Source: Thermoanaerobaculia bacterium
Lineage (GTDB): Bacteria; Acidobacteriota; Thermoanaerobaculia; Gp7-AA8
Direction of reading: 5' to 3'
NCBI GenBank assembly: GCA_023700825.1
Contig: JAMPYE010000003.1
Span: 1-36,178 of the forward strand
DNA: 36,178 bases
Below, one piece after another: positions 18,507 through 26,035 of this stretch. The position numbers were made by a program, and so were the translations under genes. Each line of letters opens with the position of its first letter. Position 1 is the stretch's first letter. The notes under the pieces are model-generated. The model was not told the DNA's origin. It worked only from the letters and a program-made list of their open reading frames with translations, and made no database searches.

Positions 18507-19020
18507 AGTTCTCATCGCCGGCCTCGTCATCGTCGTTCCGTTCATCGTCCTGCTGGTGATGAACCTTGGGCGCGACCCGCACAAGGTCGACTCGCCGCTG
18601 ATCGGTAAGGCGTCGCCGCCGTTCTCGCTGCGACAGGTTGGAACACCCGCCGTCGTCGACATCATGTCGCTGCGCGGCAAGCCCGTCGTCCTGAACTTCT
18701 GGGCGACCTGGTGCGTGCCTTGTTATGCCGAACACCCCGTGCTCGTCGCGGGCGCCCGCCAGTACGCGGACAAGGCGCAGTTCGTCGGCGTCGTTTACGA
18801 CGACCAGGAGAACAAGATCGTCCAGTTCCTCGCCGAGAACGGGTCGAGCTACCCGACGCTGTTCGACGAGTCGGGGCAGACCGCGATCGCCTTCGGCGTC
18901 TACGGTGTGCCCGAGACGTTTTTCCTCGACGCGGACGGAAAGATCGTCGACAAGCACGTCGGCCCGCTCGATCCCGCCACTCTCGAAGCCAAGCTCCGGC
19001 TCGCCGGGGCATTCAGGTGA
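18460..19020 (+). CDS. ccmG: Membrane-anchored thioredoxin CcmG/DsbE/ResA-like (exact start uncertain)
   Basis: NFWATWCVPCYAEHP (CxxC) and YGVPETFFLDADGKIVDKHVG. ORF-track GTG at 18460 overlaps ccmF; TTG at 18496 is an alternative. Confidence 0.9.
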   Translation: MTPRKRAEERPSLNRKVLIAGLVIVVPFIVLLVMNLGRDPHKVDSPLIGKASPPFSLRQVGTPAVVDIMSLRGKPVVLNFWATWCVPCYAEHPVLVAGARQYADKAQFVGVVYDDQENKIVQFLAENGSSYPTLFDESGQTAIAFGVYGVPETFFLDADGKIVDKHVGPLDPATLEAKLRLAGAFR

Positions 19021-19025
19021 GTCCG

Positions 19026-19664
19026 ATGACATTCCGCCACACCATCGCGCGACGGTTCGTGCTCGCGTTGACGCTGCTCATGCTCGTGCTTCCCCTCGCG
19101 GCGCAGGCGCCCGAGCGGTCGGACGAGATCAAGTCGCCCGATCCGAAGTGGGTCGTCGGCGATCCCGCGGGCCCGCCGCGGACGGGTGTAGAGCTCGAGA
19201 AAGAAACCGCGCGTGTCGCGAGCCTTCTGCGCTGCCCGGTCTGCCAGGGGCTCTCCGTCAACGACTCGCCTGCCACGATGGCGCAGAACATGAAGCGCCA
19301 GGTGCGCGACCTCGTGGCGAAGGGCTACTCCGAAGAGCAGGCACTGCTCTATTTCGAGCGCGCCTACGGAGAGTTCGTGCGCCTCGAGCCGCCGCTCCGC
19401 GGGGTGAACTGGCTCGTCTGGGCCGCGCCCGTCGCGCTGCTCGTCATCGGGGGGTTCTTCGTTCTCTTCATGATGAAGCGGCTGCAACGAGCACCGAAGA
19501 ATGTCGAGGTCGCGAGCGTCGACTCGGCGACGCCGGGTCGTGACACGCTTCCCGACGACGAGCATCTTGCGCACTACGTGCTTCGCACGCGCGAGCTGGC
19601 CTATGGCTGGCCGGGCGGGCTCTCGCCCGCGTCGCGCGGCGAGGGCGGGGAGGAGTCGCGATGA
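19026..19664 (+). CDS. ccmH: CcmH/CycL heme ligation reductant
   Basis: LRCPVCQGLSVNDSPATMAQNMKRQVRDLVAKGYSEEQALLYF. ATG at 19026, in frame with the longer ORF 18711..19664. Confidence 0.93.
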   Translation: MTFRHTIARRFVLALTLLMLVLPLAAQAPERSDEIKSPDPKWVVGDPAGPPRTGVELEKETARVASLLRCPVCQGLSVNDSPATMAQNMKRQVRDLVAKGYSEEQALLYFERAYGEFVRLEPPLRGVNWLVWAAPVALLVIGGFFVLFMMKRLQRAPKNVEVASVDSATPGRDTLPDDEHLAHYVLRTRELAYGWPGGLSPASRGEGGEESR

Positions 19665-21097
19665 TGATGCTGATGCAGGCACCACCAGTCGACTGGACCC
19701 TGCCGATTGCGATGCTCCTCGGCGGGCTCGTGATCGGTACGATCGTCGCGATCGTCGTCTCGCAACGGAGCCCGAAAACGCGGAAGGACGACGCCCCCCT
19801 CGACGCCAACTCGCACGAGCTCGAAGTCCGCGATCTCGGTGCGAAGCGCGACTCGCTCTTCGACCAGCTTCGCGAGCTCGACGACACGAGCGCGAAACGC
19901 GACGCCGATCAGCTTGCCGTCGAGCGCTACGAGCTCGAGCTCGAAGCGGCGAGAACGCTTCGCCGGCTTGACGAGCTGACGGGACGCCACGCGCCCTCGA
20001 AGCGCAGTGCTCCCGGCGCGAAGGCTGTCGCGGCCGCCGCTCCGGCAGTCGAGGTCGAGACGGTCGTCGCTCCCCCGAGTCCAGTGAAGGGATTCCTCTG
20101 GGGAATCGGCAGCGCAGCCGCGATCGTCGCCCTCGTCTTCTTCGTCGCGAAGTCGGCGGACGAACGGGGCGACGGTGGCTCGATGACCGGCAACATCCCG
20201 GGTGGTGGAGGCATGCAGTCGGGAGACGGCGCGCCGCAGGATCCCGAGATGCAGCAGCTGCTCTCGCGCGTGCAGGCAAATCCGAACGACCTCGACCTTC
20301 GTAACGAGCTCGCGTTCCAGCAGCTGATGCGCGAGCAGCTCATGGGAGTGTTCGAGACGACGCAGTACGTTCTCGAGCGACGGCCCGGCGACCCTGCGGC
20401 GATGACCTATCAGTCCGTCGTACGGCTCGCGATGGGGCAGTCGGCCGAAGCGGAGCAGATGCTGAAGCGAGCGATCGAGGCGCGGCCCGACCTGCTCGAC
20501 GCGCGCGTCTACCTCTCGCTCACGTACGCGCAGCTCGGACGCTATGACGAGGCCAAGGCAGCCATCGACGAGGCGATCCGCCTGAGTCCCGCCGAGGCCG
20601 ACCGTCTCCGCCAGCTCTGGTCGCAGATCGAAGCGCAGAAAGCCGCGGGCCCTCCGCCGTCGACCGCGGGGAAGAAGGACGATCCTCATGCCGGCATCGC
20701 ACTCCCGCCGATGAGCGGAGAAGGCGTGCAGCCCGCCCAGGCGCCGCCATCGACGGCGTCGTCGGATCCGCGCGCGGTGCGCGGAACGCTGACGCTCGCC
20801 GCGGGGGGGAGCGTGCCGCGAGGCGCGGCCGTGTTCCTGATCGTGCGCACGGCCGGAGCGAAAGGCGGCGCGCCCGTGGCGGTCGCGCGCGTGGACGCCG
20901 GCTCGTTCCCGCTCGCGTTCGAAGTCAGCCTCGCGAACTCGATGATGGGGCAGCCGCTTCCCGACTCCATGCTCATCGAGGCGCGCGTCGATCTCGACGG
21001 CAACCCGATGACGCGCGATGCCGGTGCCCCGTCCGGGTCCGCCGACAACGTCGCAGCGGGATCTTCGGGAGTGAAGATCGATCTCTCGGTTCGCTGA
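19661..21097 (+). CDS. ccmI: CcmI-like TPR protein
   Basis: N-terminal TMs, TPR-like repeats (DLDLRNELAFQQLMREQLMGVFETTQYVLERRPGDPAAM; DLLDARVYLSLTYAQLGRYDEAKAAI), and a C-terminal beta domain as in CcmI. Last gene of the operon. Confidence 0.85.
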   Translation: MMMLMQAPPVDWTLPIAMLLGGLVIGTIVAIVVSQRSPKTRKDDAPLDANSHELEVRDLGAKRDSLFDQLRELDDTSAKRDADQLAVERYELELEAARTLRRLDELTGRHAPSKRSAPGAKAVAAAAPAVEVETVVAPPSPVKGFLWGIGSAAAIVALVFFVAKSADERGDGGSMTGNIPGGGGMQSGDGAPQDPEMQQLLSRVQANPNDLDLRNELAFQQLMREQLMGVFETTQYVLERRPGDPAAMTYQSVVRLAMGQSAEAEQMLKRAIEARPDLLDARVYLSLTYAQLGRYDEAKAAIDEAIRLSPAEADRLRQLWSQIEAQKAAGPPPSTAGKKDDPHAGIALPPMSGEGVQPAQAPPSTASSDPRAVRGTLTLAAGGSVPRGAAVFLIVRTAGAKGGAPVAVARVDAGSFPLAFEVSLANSMMGQPLPDSMLIEARVDLDGNPMTRDAGAPSGSADNVAAGSSGVKIDLSVR

Positions 21098-21123
21098 CCG
21101 GTCACGACATCGATTGGCCCTTC

Positions 21124-21153
21124 GGGCACCGGATTCCGGTGCCCGATTTTTTT
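21124..21153 (+). terminator. Rho-independent terminator of the ccm operon
   Basis: GGGCACCGG-ATT-CCGGTGCCC perfect 9-bp stem followed by GATTTTTTT. Confidence 0.93.
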
Positions 21154-21210
21154 GCGGGGAGTGCGGCTGCCGTTCCGCCGTGAGGTCGATTCGGCTAAAC
21201 TCTGCGAATC

Positions 21211-22512
21211 ATGGATAACTCGCTGCAGGGTAATCTCGGTCATTTCTCTCTCCATGACGTTCTTCGCTTCCTCGCGGACGGAGGACGTACGGGAACGATG
21301 AAGCTCACCAGCGGCGGCCGCGAAGCCATCGCGTGGCTCGACGGAGGCGCGATCGTCTTCGCCTGGTCCAACCAGGAGCAGATGCGGATGCCGCTCGTGC
21401 TGGCGCGGCGCGGAAAGCTGACGAAGGATCAGCGCGCACGGCTCGAGGAGCTCGCCAAACAGGAAGGCGAGCGCTTCGCGCAGGCGGCGATCAAGCAGGG
21501 TGTGTTCAAGGCCGATCAACTCCGCGACCTTTCCGCGGAGTACGTCGCCGAAGTGATGATCGACGCTCTCCTCTGGGACGGCGGTTCGTTCGGATTCTCG
21601 GTCGAGCTGGCGCTTCCCGACTCGGCGGTTCCGGTGCTGCTCAAGGTCGACGATCTGCTCGAGCGCGGCGCGAAGCGCGAGGCCGAGTGGGCGGAGTGCC
21701 GCAAGCTCTTCCCGAACCCCGCTCAGGCCTTCCAGGTCATGGGCGACCCCGAGGCCGACGAGAAGATCACGCTCAGCGTCACGCAGTTCAAGACGCTGCT
21801 CAAGATCAAGGAACTCGGCGCCGCGAGCGTCGAACAACTCTGCCTGATGCTCGACCGCGATCCTCTCGAGACCTACCGGACCATGGACGGCCTCCGCACT
21901 GCGGGGCTGATCGTCGAATCGTCGGCGCCCGTTGCCGTCGCGACTGCGCCAGCCGTCAGGCCGGTGCCTCCTCCACCGGCTCCCGCTCCTCCCGTCGTCG
22001 CCGCGCCCCCCCCGCCGCCGCCGGCACCGGAGCTCGAGAGCGAGGACGATGTCCCGACGGCAGTCGCGGACTGGCGTGATCAGGTCGCGCATCCCGCACC
22101 CGATGCCGCTGGCATTCCGGAACCGGAGCCGACTGTTGCCACGCCGCTGGCTTCGTTCCGTCCCGCGCCGGAGCCGTCGATCGAGTCGCTCATCGGAGTG
22201 CTCACGCTCGACAATGCCGACAAGACTTCGTTCCCTCTTTTCGAGACGGAACACTCGGTCGGACGCGAGGCGAACAACTCGATTCAGGTTCCCGACTCGA
22301 GCGTCTCGGGGGCGCACGCACGGATCCGGAAGACGCCCGAGGGATATCTGCTCGAGGATCTGAACAGCCGAAACGGAACGTACGTGAACGGCGAACGGAT
22401 TCAGACCCGCCTGCTTCGGAACGACGACAAGATCCGTCTCGGCAAGGTCCACATGGTGTTCAACCTGCCGACTCAGATGCAGCCGCCGAAGACGACGGCC
22501 CCGGGCGACTAG
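21211..22512 (+). CDS. DUF4388 (PATAN-like) plus C-terminal FHA domain protein
   Basis: LGHFSLHDVLRFLADGGRTGTMKLTSGGREAIAWLDGG is DUF4388-like. Pro-rich linker. FHA: VGREANNSIQVPDSSVSGAHARIRKTPEGYLLEDLNSRNGTYVNG. Confidence 0.88.
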   Translation: MDNSLQGNLGHFSLHDVLRFLADGGRTGTMKLTSGGREAIAWLDGGAIVFAWSNQEQMRMPLVLARRGKLTKDQRARLEELAKQEGERFAQAAIKQGVFKADQLRDLSAEYVAEVMIDALLWDGGSFGFSVELALPDSAVPVLLKVDDLLERGAKREAEWAECRKLFPNPAQAFQVMGDPEADEKITLSVTQFKTLLKIKELGAASVEQLCLMLDRDPLETYRTMDGLRTAGLIVESSAPVAVATAPAVRPVPPPPAPAPPVVAAPPPPPPAPELESEDDVPTAVADWRDQVAHPAPDAAGIPEPEPTVATPLASFRPAPEPSIESLIGVLTLDNADKTSFPLFETEHSVGREANNSIQVPDSSVSGAHARIRKTPEGYLLEDLNSRNGTYVNGERIQTRLLRNDDKIRLGKVHMVFNLPTQMQPPKTTAPGD

Positions 22513-22539
22513 CGTCGGCGGTCTCTCGTCGGCGCATTG

Positions 22540-22579
22540 ACGGCGCTTCACGCAGCGAGCTGCGCGAAGCGCCGTTTTT
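22540..22579 (+). terminator. Rho-independent terminator
   Basis: ACGGCGCTTC ... GAAGCGCCGT 10-bp perfect stem followed by a T-run ending at 22579. Confidence 0.88.
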
Positions 22580-22676
22580 CGTTGTGCCCGCGCGTCGTTT
22601 TCGAATGGTGCAGCGCGTGCGTCGCGGACTGACCGCGCAGGGCTTCCCGGCGTTCGCGAAACGCTTTCAAAAGAAT

Positions 22677-22712
22677 TCACATTTGGATGTGAGTTGTGCT
22701 AAAACTCAACTC
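22677..22712. promoter_or_regulatory. Overlapping inverted repeats upstream of the electron-transfer cluster
   Basis: TCACAT-TTGG-ATGTGA (22677-22692) overlapping GAGTTG-N10-CAACTC (22691-22712), in a locally AT-rich stretch 48-83 bp upstream of the ATG at 22760. Confidence 0.5.
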
Positions 22713-22759
22713 GTTTCCAAAAACTAAAGTTCGGATGAACGGAGAAGCTCGGCGAAGTC

Positions 22760-25159
22760 ATGAGCTCACGCCAGAGATTTGATCTCATCATCGTCGGCTC
22801 GGGCCCCGCGGGTATTGCAACCGCGTCGCACGCGCACGACAACGGCATCAACTACGTGCTTCTCGAGAAGACTGACCATCTCTCGGACACGATCTTCTGC
22901 TATCAGGCACGCAAGTACGTCATGGCGGAGCCGATGGCGATCCCCGCGCGCGGCGACGTGCCGTTCGAAGCGGGATCCCGCGAGCAGATTCTCGGAGCAT
23001 GGGAATCGCACGCGAAGAACAAGCAGCTGAAGGTCGAGTACAACAAGGAAGTCAAGTCGGTGAAGAAGGTCGGCGCGACCTTCGAGGTCAAGGCCGCCGA
23101 CGGCAGCGAGTACGAAGGCAAGTGGGTCGTGCTCGCGATGGGAACGCAGGGATCGCAGCGCAAGCCCGGGTGCCCCGGCGAGGACATGTCGCACGTCCTC
23201 TATCGCCTCGCGGATCCTTCCGAATACGCCGAGAAGGACATCATCGTCGTCGGCGCCGGCGATTCCGCGATCGAGATCGCTGTCGCGCTGGCCGACGAGA
23301 ACCGCGTGAGCCTCGTCGTGCGCTCGGCGGAAATCGTCCGTGCGAAGGACAGTCTCATTCGCGAGGTGCTCACGCGGCAGGCGCAGGGCAGCATGACGGT
23401 CTACTACGGCACGACGCTGAAGGAGATCACCCTCGGCCATACCGACCTGAACGTGCGCGGAGAGACCGTTCGCGTTCGGAGCGACTACATCTTCCTGAAG
23501 CTCGGAGCCGACGCGCCCCGGAAGTTTTTCGAGTCGATCGGCGTGAAGTACACGAGTTCCGACAAGGACGCGCGTCCTTCGCTGACGCCGCAGTACGAGT
23601 CGGTCGACGTTCCTGGGCTGTTCCTGATCGGCGCCGCGAGCGGTCGCGACCTGGTCAAGCTCGGCATGAACCAGGGGTGGGAAGTCGTCGAGCATCTCTG
23701 CGGACGCAAGGTCGATCCGGCCGACGAGGCCGTGCTCAAGGAGCGGCTGCCGCACTGGAGCGGTTCCGTCGTCGAGCGAATGCAGCAGATCAAGCAGCGC
23801 GTGCCGCTGCTGGCCGCGGCCGACGACGAGAATCTCCGCGAGATGTTCCTCTCGACGAACGTGCGTGAATACCGCGACGGCGAGGCGATCATCCGCCAGA
23901 ACGACTACACGAACGAGTTTCTCATCATCGCCGAGGGGCGCGTGCAGCTCTGGGTCTCTCCGGAGGGATCGAAGGAGCAGCGGAAGATCACGACGATGAC
24001 CGCGGGGAACTTCTTCGGCGAGATGAGCCTGATCTCCGGCCGCCGCCGCACGGCAACGGCGATCGCGGAAGGACCCACGCGGATCATCGAGGTTCCGCGC
24101 AAGGCGATTCTCAAGCTGCTCGTCACGTCGCCGCGAGTGAAGGATCTCGTCGACCAGGCGTTCCTGATCCGCGCGATCCAGGGATATCTCTTCGGCGACA
24201 CGCCCGCGACGGTGCTGGGCGAGCTCGCCGCCAAGGCGACGATGATCACGCTCGCCAAGGATGCACCGGTGTTCAAGGAAGGCGATCCGGGCGACGCGTT
24301 CTACCTGATCCGCAACGGCATGGTGAAGATCGGCAAGACTTCGAACGACAAGGAGATCGTCCTTTCGTATCTCGTCGCCGGCAACTTCTTCGGCGAGTCG
24401 GCGCTGCTCGAGGGCGCGCCGCGCACCGCGACCGTGACGACGATCTTCCCGTCGGAGCTGATCAAGCTTTCGAAGCGGGACTTCGACCAGTTCCTCGACA
24501 GTCAGCCCGAACTGAGGAAGAAGCTGCTCAAGAAGCTCGAAGACCGGCGCGTGCTCAGCCTCATCGCCGAGGCGACGCCGGGGTCGGGGAGCATCCTGAA
24601 CGACCTGATCCGCGAAGAGGTCGTCATGGGAACGCACTCGCTGATCATCGACAACCACAAGTGCGTGCGGTGCAGCAACTGCATCCGCGCGTGCGAGGGG
24701 GTCCACGCCGACGGGCAGTCGCGCCTCTCGCTCACGGGCATCCAGCTCTACAACCTGCTCGCGCCGAACTCGTGCTGGCAGTGCCAGAACCCGATGTGCA
24801 TGCTCGACTGTCCGCCCGACGCGCTCACGCGCGACCCGCGCGGCGAGGTCTACATCCGCAGCAACTGCATCGGCTGCGGCAACTGCGAGAGGAACTGCCC
24901 GTACGGCAACATCTTCATGGTGCATCCGAAGCATGAAGGCGGCGGTCTGTTCGGCTGGATCAAGGGACTCTTCAGCAAGGAGAAGGCGGCGCACGACGAG
25001 GTCGAACGCACGCTGGCGGTCAAGTGCGACCTCTGCCGCGAGATCAGCGGCGGGCCGGCGTGTGTTCGCAGCTGTCCCACGGGCGCCGCGGTCCGGCTCA
25101 CTCCCGAGGAATACCGGGGCACACTCGAGGAACTGGTCATCATGAGAGGAGAGCGTTAG
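22760..25159 (+). CDS. Fusion: NAD(P)/FAD-dependent oxidoreductase - two cyclic-nucleotide-binding domains - four-cluster [4Fe-4S] ferredoxin module
   Basis: FAD GxGxxG (IIVGSGPAGIATA) and NAD(P) GxGxxA/S (IIVVGAGDSAIEIA). cNMP phosphate-binding cassettes FFGEMSLISGRRRTATA and FFGESALLEGAPRTATV. Cys motifs CVRCSNCIRAC, CWQCQNPMCMLDCP, CIGCGNCERNCP and CDLC...CVRSCP. Confidence 0.92.
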   Translation: MSSRQRFDLIIVGSGPAGIATASHAHDNGINYVLLEKTDHLSDTIFCYQARKYVMAEPMAIPARGDVPFEAGSREQILGAWESHAKNKQLKVEYNKEVKSVKKVGATFEVKAADGSEYEGKWVVLAMGTQGSQRKPGCPGEDMSHVLYRLADPSEYAEKDIIVVGAGDSAIEIAVALADENRVSLVVRSAEIVRAKDSLIREVLTRQAQGSMTVYYGTTLKEITLGHTDLNVRGETVRVRSDYIFLKLGADAPRKFFESIGVKYTSSDKDARPSLTPQYESVDVPGLFLIGAASGRDLVKLGMNQGWEVVEHLCGRKVDPADEAVLKERLPHWSGSVVERMQQIKQRVPLLAAADDENLREMFLSTNVREYRDGEAIIRQNDYTNEFLIIAEGRVQLWVSPEGSKEQRKITTMTAGNFFGEMSLISGRRRTATAIAEGPTRIIEVPRKAILKLLVTSPRVKDLVDQAFLIRAIQGYLFGDTPATVLGELAAKATMITLAKDAPVFKEGDPGDAFYLIRNGMVKIGKTSNDKEIVLSYLVAGNFFGESALLEGAPRTATVTTIFPSELIKLSKRDFDQFLDSQPELRKKLLKKLEDRRVLSLIAEATPGSGSILNDLIREEVVMGTHSLIIDNHKCVRCSNCIRACEGVHADGQSRLSLTGIQLYNLLAPNSCWQCQNPMCMLDCPPDALTRDPRGEVYIRSNCIGCGNCERNCPYGNIFMVHPKHEGGGLFGWIKGLFSKEKAAHDEVERTLAVKCDLCREISGGPACVRSCPTGAAVRLTPEEYRGTLEELVIMRGER

Positions 25160-25161
25160 GC

Positions 25162-25992
25162 GTGCCAATCCCGCGTTACGGTGTCCGCTGGCGCATCATC
25201 GCCCTCGTTCTGACGATCGGGCTCGTCGCGTCGTACGTCTGGTACCAGGGGCGCGAGCCGTTCACTCACGGTGGAACGCCGACGGGCCTCATCTACGGCT
25301 TCGTCGCCCTCTTCATGATGGGGTTCCTGCTTTATTTCGGCATCCGGAAGCGCGCCTACCGCAGTCGCTTCGGCACCCTGCAGGAGTGGTTGCACGCACA
25401 CATCTGGCTCGGTCTCTTCAGTTTCTTCGTGATCGTGGCCCATACCGGCCTCCGCTTTCAGGACAAGATTGCCGTGGCGCTCTTCGTGGTGATCGTCGGG
25501 GTGATCGCCACGGGCATCTTTGGGGCGCTGCTCTACAAGACGATTCCGAGAGAGCTGACGGAGATCCAGTCGAACCTCACGGGGCAGGAGATCTCCGACC
25601 AGCTCAATCAGCTTTCGAAGGCGATGGCGCGAATCGCGTCGGGCAAGTCGTCGCCGTTCCAGAGGATCTACTACAGTCTCCAGCGCGAGGCGATGCCGGG
25701 ATTCCTGGCGGGCTGGAAGCTCATCCTCTCGAGCGGCAAGCGGAACGAGAAGGCGGGAGACTGGACCGGCCTGGTCGGGATGGTCGAGAAGAGCGAGCAA
25801 GACGAGCTTCGTCAGTTGCTCGTCGCCTCGCGCCAGCAGAAGGAGCTGCATCTTCGCCTCGTCTACCAGCAGCGCTACCGCAACATTCTCGATTTCTGGC
25901 TCTACCTGCACATTCCCCTGTCGGTTGCGATGATCGTGCTGATCTTCGCGCACGTGTGGGGTGTCTTCTACTACGGCGTGGTCAAGTTCTGA
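25162..25992 (+). CDS. Membrane b-type cytochrome-like protein (ferric reductase/cytochrome b561-like topology)
   Basis: N-terminal TMs. Helices with HIWLGLFSFFVIVAH and HIPLSVAMIVLIFAH (both H-X13-H), consistent with two stacked b-hemes. GTG start 2 bp after the upstream stop. Confidence 0.75.
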   Translation: MPIPRYGVRWRIIALVLTIGLVASYVWYQGREPFTHGGTPTGLIYGFVALFMMGFLLYFGIRKRAYRSRFGTLQEWLHAHIWLGLFSFFVIVAHTGLRFQDKIAVALFVVIVGVIATGIFGALLYKTIPRELTEIQSNLTGQEISDQLNQLSKAMARIASGKSSPFQRIYYSLQREAMPGFLAGWKLILSSGKRNEKAGDWTGLVGMVEKSEQDELRQLLVASRQQKELHLRLVYQQRYRNILDFWLYLHIPLSVAMIVLIFAHVWGVFYYGVVKF

Positions 25993-26035
25993 GGACGCGA
26001 GCCCCGCGAGACGGCTCGACGAGATACGGCGAACG

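Noticed and set aside
22766-25168. 800-aa ORF on the minus strand opposite the FAD/cNBD/Fe-S gene
   Set aside because: Antisense mirror of a high-GC gene: biased composition (R/D/V/L/A) and no recognisable motifs, whereas the plus strand has clear cofactor motifs.
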